In this document: positions 50,870-60,909 of the stretch, piece after piece
Position numbering within the stretch: position 1 is the stretch's first letter
How the letters are laid out: every line of letters starts with the position of its first letter
Source: Juglans regia
Taxonomy: Eukaryota > Streptophyta > Magnoliopsida > Fagales > Juglandaceae
Length of the DNA stretch: 64,000 nt
Direction: 5' to 3'
Assembly (NCBI RefSeq): GCF_001411555.2
Contig: NC_049907.1
Coordinates: forward strand, 37,873,482 to 37,937,481
The notes under the pieces: generated by a model
Seen by the model: only the letters and a program-made list of their open reading frames with translations
Told to the model about the DNA's origin: nothing
Databases searched by the model: none
Position numbers and translations under genes: made by a program

Positions 50870-51400
50870 GACAGTTGATGTGCCCGATGAGAGAAACGGA
50901 ACGGCGCACTAACACCCCTCGAAAAGGGAAAAGACACCTAGAATCAAGTCCCATCATGCCACGCATAATGAGATTTTGTGGGATAACTGGAGGGGACATC
51001 TTGACCAGTTAGCCCCTAGGTGGGCCTGGGCCCTTACTTGTGACCAAAGCATGTATCATTACTGAAAAGCCCAGCTCAACACCAAGAGAACCCAGCTCAT
51101 AGCCAATACCAACTAGATAATTATCCAGTTGGTGGCAAGGGATAGAAAGAGCTATCATTCAAATCTACTAAGTGATGAACCCTCATCTCTAAATTTGAAT
51201 TCAAATAATGGATAACCATTATCCGATAAGAGAACAAAAATAACTTATGGAATTCTATATAAAGGAAAAATCGAGGTAAGTAAGGGTATCTAATTGTTTG
51301 TTATTATTATTAACTAAAAAGTCACTGACTTAGGCATTGTAGGCGTTCTCTCGAACCTCCAAACGCTCTACTCTTTGGTTGCAGGTGATTCTAAGGTGGT
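50870..51400 (+). mobile_element. LTR-like segment, sense strand
   Basis: On the plus strand the segment contains a TATA-like TCTATATAAAGG at about 51257-51268. About 55-60 bases later it has a run ending in CACTGACTTAGGCATTGTAG, followed by TCTCGAACCTCC and TTGGTTGCAGGTG. That order (TATA, then a GACTTAGGCAT motif, then a GCAGGT end) is familiar from Ty3/gypsy LTRs. No second LTR copy was found in the window and no primer-binding site is clear, so the exact ends are uncertain. It lies immediately beyond the 5' end of the antisense frame at 50721, as would a 3' LTR. Confidence 0.45.
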
Positions 51401-51982
51401 GGTGGTAAAACACGTGCACAACATGCACAACATATTTTCACAATACATTTCACAACAATGTTGTAAGATGAGAATATTTTTGCAAAAGTAATGTTATTTT
51501 TATAAAATATTTTACAAAATGATCCCTCATTTAACACATTATTGTGAAATATGTTGTGAAAAATATTATATATAAATTATTTTCCATTGATTTATTAGTC
51601 GGTTTGGAGGTGTAGTTTTTTTTTACCGAACCGGATAGAGACCAATGGAACGTGTATATATATAATATTATTTTATATAATAATTATATAAGTTAAGTAA
51701 GTAATTTTTATTTAAAGTTCATTGTGAAAAAATATATGCATGGGTCTACACCCATTGCTGGGAGCTCCCGCTAGGCCAATTCAAAGGTTTTTTTTTTTTT
51801 GGTTTTTTTATCACATCATTTTTTAATGTTTTTAAATATTTTTTAAAAAAGAAAAAAATTCATAATATTATTAAAAAATATTTTCTTAATCTCTAAATTA
51901 AAAAAAAAAGTAAAAAAAAGAAAGGAGCGGTATCCCAGCTTTTCCCAACATATATTATGAGTATACAAACATTTCTCTTTAA

Positions 51983-52025
<43 letters not shown>

Positions 52026-52620
52026 TTTGGGTAGAGCTCCCTTATCTATTAGTATATTGATGGTGCCTCGTGAGGAAATAGTTTGCGAGTTTTGTTATGT
52101 ACAAATAAGTTTAAATATTAATTTACATATTATTATTATCTTTATATTCTAAATTTAAATTAACACTATTTTTAATAAAATTTATTTTCTAATAAATCAT
52201 ATTAAATAAATATATATATTAATATGTCAAATCGCTTACAATTAATTTTTTTTTTATAGTTTACACATACACGTCATGTGGATAAATCAGGAAAACAGAT
52301 ACAAGTGAAGTGGGTAGACCCATTAAATTAATAGAAATAGAAAAGATACCTTGTTTACTGAAACACAAACAAAAATAAATGTTACCGTGGATTCGTGAGG
52401 ATATAAATATTGTATAATTATTTTAAAAAATAAATAAATACAGAATTTATATTAAAAAAATTAATTTTTAAATAATAAATTTTATTATTTTTTAAAATAA
52501 TTACAAAATATATTCTATATAACTTTATCTATCATTACTCGATACACTAAAGTTCAAAATCCATATATGTTTCGTCCTTTATCCGACGCATTAAAGTAGA
52601 GTGAAATATTTTTGGTTCTG
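51401..52620. other. AT-rich intergenic DNA with repeats
   Basis: 51620-51700 repeats the segment seen at 46275-46360 (shared ATGGAACGTGTATATATA part). 51982-52025 is an ATT microsatellite. No coding sequence is supported. Confidence 0.4.
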
Positions 52621-52637
52621 CGTAGATTCCGCGAAAC

Positions 52638-52950
52638 CGCGTTGACGTCATTCCAATGAGCCTTTTTTAAATAAAATATAATAAAAATGCTATTATGTGG
52701 TACCATTCATTTTGTCCCCCTTATATGACGTCATAATAATTCATTAAAAAAATAAAAATATAAACATAAAATAATAGAAAGAATCTAAAATTAACCGCGT
52801 TGACGTCATTCCAATGACGCTTTTTTAAATAAAATATAATAAAAATGCTATTATGTGATACCATTCATTTTCCCCTTATATGATGTCATAATAATATATT
52901 AAAAAAATTAAGAATACAAACATAAAATAATAGATTTAATTTTCTTTTAT
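52638..52950. repeat. Tandem ~158-bp duplication carrying TGACGTCA sites
   Basis: Two adjacent units begin CCGCGTTGACGTCATTCC at about 52638 and 52796. They share AAATAAAATATAATAAAAAT and CTATTATGTG. Perfect TGACGTCA palindromes occur at 52643-52650, 52726-52733 and 52801-52808; the fourth site is TGATGTCA at 52881-52888. TGACGTCA is a binding core for plant bZIP factors, but no nearby promoter is known to use it. Confidence 0.7.
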
Positions 52951-53702
52951 AATTTTCAGATATAATTTTGTTTTGAATATTTTTTTAATATAACAATGCT
53001 AAATAAAATTTTATAATATTATTTTTATTTGAGAATTTAAAAAGTTGAAATTATTTTTTATTTGAAAGTTTAAAAAATTGTAATGATTAATTTAAAAATC
53101 TTATATTTAAATTATATTTGTTAATAAAATAAGATGAGATCAAATAAAAATTTTATGTCTTATCTAAAACCTCAAACCTGTCCTTAACTTCTGAAAATCG
53201 TGCATCATTCTCGGAGAGAGAGATGTCTCAAAGTAGCAATGATATAATTTACACATGGATGTTGTTGGAAACAATAACAGATAATGCCTATATATATAAT
53301 ATATATATAGAATACAAACATAAAATAATAGATTTAATTTTCTTTTATAATTTTCAGATATAATTTTGTTTTGAATATTTTTTTTAATATAACAATGCTA
53401 AATAAAATTTTATAATATTATTTTTATTTGAGAATTTAAAAAGTTGAAATTATTTTTTATTTGAAAGTTTAAAAAATTGTAATGATTAATTTAAAAATCT
53501 TATATTTAAATTATATTTGTTAATAAAATAAGATGAGATCAAATAAAAATTTTATGTCTTATCTAAGACCTCAAACCTGTCCTTAACTTCTAAAATCGTG
53601 CATCATTCTCGGAGAGAGAGATGTCTCAAAGTAGCAATGATATAATTTACACATGGATGTTGTTGGAAACAATAACAGATAATGCCTTTATATATAATAT
53701 AT
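52912..53702. repeat. Tandem ~398-bp duplication
   Basis: Two copies begin GAATACAAACATAAAATAAT at about 52913 and 53311, and end in TA-rich runs near 53305 and 53702. They are almost identical over TCTCGGAGAGAGAGATGTCTC and the following TAGCAATGATATAATTTAC. The interior includes an AT-rich MITE-like sequence. The first unit overlaps the end of the 158-bp duplication, so one duplication followed the other. Confidence 0.8.
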
Positions 53703-53716
53703 ATAAAATCGAAAGG

Positions 53717-53885
53717 AAAATGATTACCCTACAACATTTTGTACGATATATTGTATGATAATATGTTAAATGATGGTTATTTTTATAAAATTATGTTATT
53801 TTTATAAGATATTTTATAAAAATACTCCTCATTTAATACATTGTTATATAATATATTGTACAAAATGTCATGGGTATATCATTAC
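53717..53885. repeat. MITE with long inverted ends
   Basis: The left half begins CATTTTGTACGATATATTG and the right half ends CAATATATTATATAACAATG on the opposite strand. The two halves pair over about 40 bp with a few mismatches around an AT-rich centre. The interior is non-coding. A related, weaker copy may lie at 51420-51560. Confidence 0.6.
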
Positions 53886-54542
53886 TCAAGCCGGAATACT
53901 CCATCGTTACTTCAACATATAATCTGGCTCACATAATTACTTAAATGGAAAAGCTTCTTGATTTGCTCGTTTGGTTTGACTGCGGGTCATTTTTTATTTT
54001 TTTATTATTATTATTTTTTACTTAAGGATTAAAAAAGTAATTTTAAATGTATTGATGTATTTTTTTTTATTTTTTTAAAAAATAAAAATGTATTAAAAAA
54101 ATATGAAAAGAAAAAAAAAAAAAAAAAGACTGGGCGGCACGCCCAGCGGTAAATGCTGGGCGGCAGAGTAGCCTTGCCCATTACCTAAAACACACACTAC
54201 GACTACAACGGATTTCAACTGTCATAACTGCTATCTCTCTCTCTCTCTCTGTGTCCAACATTCCAGTGCTGTCACGTAACCGAATGGCAGCATGTAGTGC
54301 TGCGCATCCCTTGTAACAAGCCCGGTCCTCAGTCTATAATATTCTAGCTTCTGCAAAATTGTACAAAACGGTTAGCTCATGTCTATATAAAGAGCCCTCT
54401 GTAATAATCCAAAATACATAATGAAAAATATCAAAACTCTGTTTTTATAACATGGTATCAAAACTCTCTCTCTCTCAAATGATCATACAAGCATTTCATT
54501 GATATTCGTACAACAACAAGACATAATTTTGTATACACACAC
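53886..54542. other. Intergenic region downstream of the small membrane protein
   Basis: 54125-54170 carries the inverted pair CTGGGCGGCACGCCCAG, near another CTGGGCGGCAG. 54232-54250 is a CT microsatellite. The last ~100 bases are probably the 3' untranslated region of the minus-strand gene. No other gene is supported. Confidence 0.35.
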
Positions 54543-54977
54543 TTACAAGATATTGCAGATGATAATAGTGAGCAATGAGACTGCAAAGATAGCCCAAGTG
54601 GCGAACTTGAGGGGCAGTGGTAGGGGAATGGCTATGGCAAGGTAGAATGCAGCGGCGGCGATGAAGACTGCAAGTAACTCCAGTGCTCGGGCTGCAGTGG
54701 GAAACTTTGAGCTAATAAATTTGGCTACAAAGAGGGCAGAGAAAATGAGTAACATAGCGAAACAAAGCAGATATAGGGATGGAGGAAATTTCAAGTGATT
54801 TTGCTGGGATTGGAGTGCTATTGCAATGGCTGATGTGAAGCAAAACGACATGATTACGTTCTGCCACGCTAGGTTGGGCGTTTCTTTTGGTGGATCTAAT
54901 GGTTTAGGCAAGAGTTCGGACATTGACGCTAAGAAAGCAAAAAAGACTTCTTTGGAACGCTGGGCCATGTTCATCAT
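54543..54977 (-). CDS. Small four-helix membrane protein, function unknown
   Basis: This single-exon frame of 144 residues starts at 54977; a second ATG three codons on is also possible. The N-terminal 35 residues are soluble and include LLPKPLDPPKETPNLAWQN. Four hydrophobic helices follow at about 40-56, 67-86, 98-117 and 122-143 (for example YLLCFAMLLIFSALFVAKF). The even helix spacing and the TATA box 67 bases upstream support a real gene. I do not recognise the family and no catalytic motif is seen. It could be a short tail derived from a larger membrane-protein family. Confidence 0.65.
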   Translation of the reverse strand: MMNMAQRSKEVFFAFLASMSELLPKPLDPPKETPNLAWQNVIMSFCFTSAIAIALQSQQNHLKFPPSLYLLCFAMLLIFSALFVAKFISSKFPTAARALELLAVFIAAAAFYLAIAIPLPLPLKFATWAIFAVSLLTIIICNIL

Positions 54978-55043
54978 GTTGATATCTGGGTTTGCTTTGT
55001 TGGAAATATGACAAACTCATGCAGAGAACATCCTTGGCATCAT

Positions 55044-55051
55044 TATTTATA
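55044..55051 (-). promoter_or_regulatory. TATA box of the small membrane protein gene
   Basis: The minus strand reads TATAAATA, 67 bases before the ATG at 54977, leaving room for a leader of about 35-40 bases. Confidence 0.6.
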
Positions 55052-56190
55052 ATGAAACGAGCTAGGAAACAAAGACGTAGATGACTTGTAAGGAAGCAGA
55101 CATGCTAGAAGATCGAGGAATCGGATCGTTTCATCCATAGAAACAGAGCAAAAAGGTGCTGACGGGTCGAAAGTCCGATCTTCGAACTTCCCAGATCCGA
55201 TATCCTAACAAAAATCTCGTCGGATATTGCATCGGGTCATTCAATACCGACAAAAAAAAATAAAATGAAAAGGGCAAAAAGGAACTTGAAAGTCCACTTG
55301 GATGCCAGCAAACAAATCGGATAATTGTCCCTCCCTCCCCCGTCTATGACACGCTCTTATTTTCCTCTTTTCTTTTTTTTTTATATTCAGTTTTGTAAAC
55401 ATATTCAGTTTTGTTGAAGATTTCCGATATTATATATAATCTAGGATGTCTCTGGATTTAATTTGACAAGGTGTATACAGATTACAGTAATTGAAAGCAA
55501 TTAAAATAAAGTAGAAATTATAATGGAGATCAAGAGGAGTAGAACTTTGTGGTTATATCCTTATTATTTTGAGTTTTGATTGAATACAAAATATAAGTCC
55601 TTATTGATAAGAAATTACATTAACATGGGTGAGATAAATATTTTCATTATTATGAAAATTAAAATTGTCGATTTAAAATTTTTTTATAATATTTTGACAA
55701 ATTAAATCACACGATTTGATAACAATAAAAAAAATTGTTAATTTGATATTATGAATTGATTTGATAGTACTTTAAGATACAAAATATTGTTTTAATGTTG
55801 CAGAATTGCAGTTAATAGACGACATATGCATGTTTCTATGCCAAACGAAACGGCGTCTTATTTTTTTGGGTTTCATAGTATTTTATTTCATAACAAATAA
55901 AAGCATAATATTTCGAATACGTGTTGGTTTGGAAAACCCTTTCGGAGTCCGATTAGTTTAATTAAACCATCGTCGGATCGGTGGTTTGATTTTGGGTCTG
56001 TACCTTTTATAGGTCAAGCAAGCAATAGTATTATAGTCAACATCCGATAGGTTACTGTACACAGAGTTGTTGGATATCCGATCCGCATTCGGATTATTTT
56101 TTTCATTAATAATCCCAGGGGCTATCTTTGCATATTCTTGCGTAATTTCTCCGGATGGGGCTAAAAAGTCAAAGTCACACACGAATGGCT
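55052..56190. other. Intergenic region
   Basis: No gene is supported. 55370-55385 is a T-rich run, and 55850-55860 holds an isolated AAACGGCGTC like the hairpin core of the 37.4-kb MITE. Frames at 55958-56182 (minus) and 56067-56249 (plus) are an antisense pair without resemblance to known proteins. Confidence 0.35.
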
Positions 56191-56490
56191 ATAAATGTGA
56201 CCTTCGTGCCTGCCTATATTTTCTCCTTCTATCAATTACAGAGATCTGAGCAAACTCTCCAAGTAGTCATCTTCTTAGTTCTTAGGCTTTCTTCTTGCCG
56301 TACGTGGGTTTCAGGTATGTATTTGTGTAATTTGATCTATTTGTTTGTTTGTTCAAATATTTTGACGTATGTTTCCTTGTTATGTATTTCAATCTTCGAG
56401 CTAGGCAACCGGCATGAATTTTTTTTTATTTTTTATTTTTTCAATAATATCTATTACCTTCTTGCCTGCAATATTATATATAGAGCTTTG

Positions 56491-56692
56491 CTACACAACC
56501 TCCACCACACTCCACACTCCACACTTTTTTAAATTTTTTAAATTTTTAATATTTTTTTTAAATTTTTTTTTGAGTTTATTCTTTCTAAATTATTTTAAAT
56601 TTTTTATTCATTATTTATATAATAAATATTTAATAAAAAAAAAAATAATAAAAATTAAAAATAATGTGGAGTGTGGAGGTTGTGTGAATAGT
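56491..56692. repeat. MITE between the two leader copies
   Basis: ACACAACCTCCACCACACTC at the left is inverted at the right as GAGTGTGGAGGTTGTGTGA. The AT-rich interior is about 150 bp. It resembles the inverted ends at 3262-3406. Confidence 0.65.
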
Positions 56693-56716
56693 AGGAGGTT
56701 AAGTAGATTTTTTGTT

Positions 56717-56742
56717 ATATATATATATATATATATATATAA
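56717..56742. repeat. TA microsatellite
   Basis: About 13 TA units lie directly after the MITE at 56491-56692. Confidence 0.85.
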
Positions 56743-56931
56743 GTTGCTCATCTTATGCCCATGCCGAAGCAGAAGCAGAGGCAGATCAGCTAGCTAGCTG
56801 CATATATTTCTCTTTCTATCAAGTACAGAGACCTGAGCAAACCCTCCAAGTCATCCTAGCTTCTTAGTTCAGGCTTTCTTCTTGACGTGAGTTTCAGGTA
56901 CGTATATGTGTAATTTGATAAAAGCTGCGTT

Positions 56932-57160
56932 TGGATATTGAGGTGGGGTGAATTATGAATAATAGTATTTTATGAGTTTTATTGGGATGTGTTTAATTTT
57001 TTTTTTTTTCAAATTGAGTTGGGCTTAACTTTTTAGATTAAAATGCATGAAATAGGTTGAGATTAGTTTAATTTTTTTATAAAAAATCGAAAAGGTAGTA
57101 AATTCCATCAACAATTGATTTGAGATAAGTTGAGTTGGATTATCTTCCAAACACAGCTCT
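56932..57160. mobile_element. MITE-like insertion inside the second leader copy
   Basis: The ends are GCTGCGTTTGGA and, inverted, GCTGTGTTTGGA. The interior carries GAGGTGGGGTGAATTATG and GATAAGTTGAGTTGGATT. The first leader copy, reading AATTTGATCTATTTGTTTG, lacks it and acts as a natural empty site. Confidence 0.65.
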
Positions 57161-57235
57161 AGTTTGTTCAAATATTTTACCATACCTTTTCTATTTTGTA
57201 TTTCAATCTTCGAGCTAGGCAACGAGCATGATTCC

Positions 57236-57799
57236 TCCCCCCCCAACAAACGAATGGCATTTTCTTCCGGAAATCCTGATATTTGAGAATCTCATTGCTA
57301 TTACTCAAACAACGTATGCTTAGTCACCGACGTGCTTCCTTCATTAACTCTTGGATGAAAAACCTATTCCGAACTTGACTCACATTTGTATGATCAAGCA
57401 CCGAATGATTTATTTATTATGCTTATAATGTTAAAGTTGATTTCATATTAAGTTATTAAATATATTTTATACACAAGTGATCATATCTGTATAATTATCT
57501 CAGACTTAGAGAACTTTCGAGCACAAAATTCAAGTTGTAAGATTGTTTTGGTAGTATTGTAGTTAATTAATATAATAAAATAATGTATTGTAGTTTTATT
57601 TTAGGGGCATGATCATCCTCCAAGCTAGCCCGAATGTGGGCCTGCCCCTATATTTATCATTTTATTCTAAGAATTGCATAACCAACCATTTATACTCAGT
57701 TATAGTAGTATATTGTACTATATATACTGCGAAATGTATGATGCAGGTCTTTTTCCATTACTTGTGTATTTGTTAATAGGAAGTCGATCGGTACACAAA
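57236..57799 (+). other. Leader and intron before the hAT-derived coding exon
   Basis: The sequence is AT-rich. A plausible 3' splice acceptor (TATGATGCAG) ends at 57747, 53 bases before the ATG at 57800. No other coding sequence is supported. Confidence 0.4.
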
Positions 57800-60700
57800 A
57801 TGGAAACTTTAGGAGTCTCAGCACCTTCATTTACACAAAATGAGAGACCTAAGGAAACTTATGCAGCACCCTCATCTTCTAAAAAAAGAAAGCCATCTGA
57901 GGTCTGGAACCACTTCAGAAAGGTTCCAATAGGCGAGAAGGTCAAGGCCGTGTGTAAAGGTTGTGAAAAGGAATTCGATGGGTCCAGCAAAAATGGGACT
58001 ACACACCTGAAGAATCACTTGTCAAGCTGTCTAGGTATGACAGATGGAGAAACACACAAAAAGATGATGAGTACTCGTCTTGAAACAGCCGGCGTTGGTG
58101 GGGATTTTGGGTTTGATAATGAAAGGAGTCGCTTGGATGTGGCAAGAATGATAATTAAGCATGGATATCCATTAGATATGGTTAAACACGAGTTTTTTCA
58201 AATTTTCGTGAAGAATTTACAGCCTAGTTTCAAATTTTGGCCACAAGACAACTTAAAGGCTGACATTCTTTATGTCTACAAAAAAGAGAAGGAGAAACTC
58301 TACAAGTATCTTGGTACACTTTCTTGTCATTTCAATTTAATAATTCAGTTTTGGACATGCCATAGTAAGAAAAATGTGTATTGCTGCTTTGCCCTACAAT
58401 TTCTTGAAGATGGTATATTGAGGAAAAAGATTATTGCCTTGAAAAAAGTAGATCAATACAATGATATTGCAGCGGAAACTTTGTTTGGAACAGCAAGTTT
58501 GCTTCAGGAGTGGAACATTGACAAGAAATTGTACTCTATTACTTTAAGAAGTTCTCGCCCAAATGATAAAATGGTTCCAAAATTGGAAACCTGGCTTTGC
58601 AAGCGAGCTTGCCAGCTACCTTTACGCGAAAATTTCTTCCACATCCATTGCACTACAGATATTTTAAACCTTCTTTTTCAGAATGGATGGAAAGAGATGG
58701 ATGGGATACTTGGTAAGATAAGGAACGCTGCAAGATATATTGATGAAAAAGGACCACATTCGGAATTGAATTTTGATCAGATTCTAGAGCAACGCCATTT
58801 TCAAGGCAAGTACTATAGTGTTTCTTTAAGATGGGATTCCGCCATACTCATGCTTGAAGAAGCCCTAAATTGGAAAAATCTAATTTCTCTTCAGAAAACA
58901 AAAGATCGTGACTTGGTGGCCCCATCTATGGATGAATGGGATGCGGCGAGAGTCGTATACGAATTTTTGAAACTACTATATGATAATTCATGTCATTTTT
59001 TAAGATGCAAATGTCTTACTGCAAATATGTACTTTTCTCGGATTTGTGGCATTCACTTCAAACTACTTGAATTGGAAAAAAGTAAAGACCAAAATATTTG
59101 CATAATGGTGACTAAAATGAAAATACCATTTGACAAGTATTTGGGGAAGTGTAGAACGGTTTTGGCAATTGCAAGCATTCTTGACCCAAGGGAAAAACGT
59201 GAATACGTGACAGACGCATTCAGGAAATGCTATGGTATGGAAGTTCAGAAACACTTGGCATGTATTATGAATGCTTTAAATGATATTTTTGACTACTATG
59301 AAAAGGAACTTGGCAAGCAGACATTATCCTCTTCTGTCGCTACTAATAATTGTAATAGCTTCACCTCATATCGTGATGTTAGCCATTACGATAAGCTAAA
59401 TTGGTCTTGGAGGGAGGAAAAATACTGTGGTAACAAAGTTGCCTCAAGAAAGGAACTCGATCGATATTTAACAGAGCCTCGTATTGATGTAAATGATGAG
59501 TTTGACATCTTGGATTGGTGGCATTCCAATAGTCAAGAATTTCCAACTCTCAAGAAGATGGCACTTGACATCTTGGGAATACCAATGTCAACGGATTTTG
59601 ATTTCGGAATTGGAGATATGACGAAAATCATTGATCCAGCCTTTAATGGCCTCCATAGTGATATCATAGAGGCTTTGATATGTGGAAATGACTGGTTGGA
59701 CATGTCTACGAATAAGTAAGTCATGATTTTCATTAACTCTTTGAGAATTTTAATAACAATATCCTGATCTTATTTGCCCCCCTTGACTGCATCTACATGT
59801 TTTTCATTCTATCATCAATTTTCAGGACACCTATCAAGGAAATCGTACACTCCTCTAGTTACACTCTCAATGGAAAACCTATAGATCATGATTATACTTC
59901 AATGGCTATGGGTGGACCTTCTTTAAGCACCGGGGAGCTTGATCAAGGCGTATGTCATATTGTCTTTATTTAATTTGCTTTACTATATATCTTTATTAAT
60001 TTGTTTAATTATGAAAGGAGGTTGACAATATTGATCATTATACTTAATTATTTCCATGTATGTATGCAGAGACCGGATTCCTCTCGTACCAAAATGGATC
60101 TCACGCTTGGATTTGGGCAGCAGCACGGCACGCAGACTCATGGCACTCCAATTTCGAGATTCCAAGTACCAGTCTCCCAAGAGTCTCTCTCTCAGCCCCT
60201 CCCTCGTGTGCCCACAACGGCCAACATTAATCCCACCATGACTGTGCCTCAGGAAACTAGACCCAACCTTGGTTTTGAAATTGGGTCCCAACTCGGCCCG
60301 TACCCTCATCACACTCCAACTAGTCCGCGTTCTCAGACATTCCAAGGACTAGCCCTCCAAGACTCTCAGCCCCTCCCTCGTGTGCCCACAACGGCCAACA
60401 TTAATCCCACCATGATCGTGCCTCAGGAAACTGGACCCAACCTTGGTTTTGAAATTGGGCCCCAGCACGGCCTGTACCCTCATCGCACTCCAACTAGTCC
60501 GCGTTCTCAGACATTCCAAGGACTAGCCCTCCAAGAGCCTGACTCTCAACCCCTCCCTTGTGTGCCCACAACGGCCAACATTAATCCCACCATGACCGTG
60601 CCTCAGGAAACTAGACCCAACATTGGTTTTGAAATTGGGCCCCAGCACGGACTATACCCTCATCGCACTCCAACTAGTCTGCGTTCTCAGACATTCCAAG

Positions 60701-60909
60701 GACTAGCCCTCCAAGAGCCTAACTCTCAGCCCCCCACAGACTGCATGCTCGGAACGGCCAACAATAATTCCACCACGACCGAGGGTACAGGTCGTGATAC
60801 AATAATATCATGCGACCCACGCAATAGTTGGAGTGCGATGAGGGTACAGGCTGTGGAAACAGTCGGATCCGAAGCAGTTCCACTGGATCTTCTTAATAGT
60901 TGGTCATGA
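57800..60909 (+). CDS. hAT-transposase-derived chimeric gene with C-terminal repeats (3 exons)
   Basis: Exons 57800-59715, 59826-59949 and 60070-60909 join in phase to 959 residues. Residues 33-77 are a BED zinc finger (CKGC at 52-55, His69, His73). Residues 110-630 follow plant hAT transposases (RICESLEEPER/DAYSLEEPER-like): HGYPLDMVKHEFFQIFV, WNIDKKLYSITL, LRWDSAILMLEEAL, FDYYEKEL and a dimerisation region ELDRYLTEPR...LDWWHSNSQEFPTLKK. The expected catalytic Asp in the TDxWT-like motif is Gln183 (IIQFWT), the second is Arg250 (ITLRSS), and the SESAFS motif with its Glu is absent near MSTDFDFGIGD. The C-terminal exon has about 3.5 copies of a 60-residue Pro/Thr-rich unit containing PTTANINPTM and SPRSQTFQGLALQ. 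The open frame with lost catalysis suggests either exaptation or late decay. The METLG start is preferred over the upstream frame. Confidence 0.75.
60188..60740 (+). repeat. ~180-bp coding tandem repeats in the hAT-derived gene
   Basis: Units begin at about 60195, 60367 and 60546 with CCCCTCCCTCGTGTGCCCAC or a close variant, and share ACGGCCAACATTAATCCCAC and ACATTCCAAGGACTAGCCCT. A partial unit precedes them at 60110-60187. The frame is kept through all units. Confidence 0.88.

Larger units (their letters stand above)
56195..57235 (+). repeat. Duplicated leader-exon segment upstream of the hAT-derived gene
   Basis: 56195-56425 and 56790-57235 are copies of one segment. Shared landmarks are CAGAGAYCTGAGCAAAC, TTCTTAGTTC, GGCTTTCTTCTTG, then GTTTCAG followed by a donor (GTATGT at 56314, GTACGT at 56898), and later TTTCAATCTTCGAGCTAGGC. 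The second copy is longer because a 230-bp MITE-like element (56932-57160) sits inside it. Each copy looks like an untranslated exon that could splice to the TATGATGCAG acceptor at 57747, just before the hAT-derived coding exon. That link is inferred. Confidence 0.6.

Noticed and set aside
57674..57799. Extending the hAT-derived protein 42 codons upstream
   Set aside because: The added residues are hydrophobic and unlike hAT N-termini, and a likely splice acceptor ends at 57747, inside that extension.
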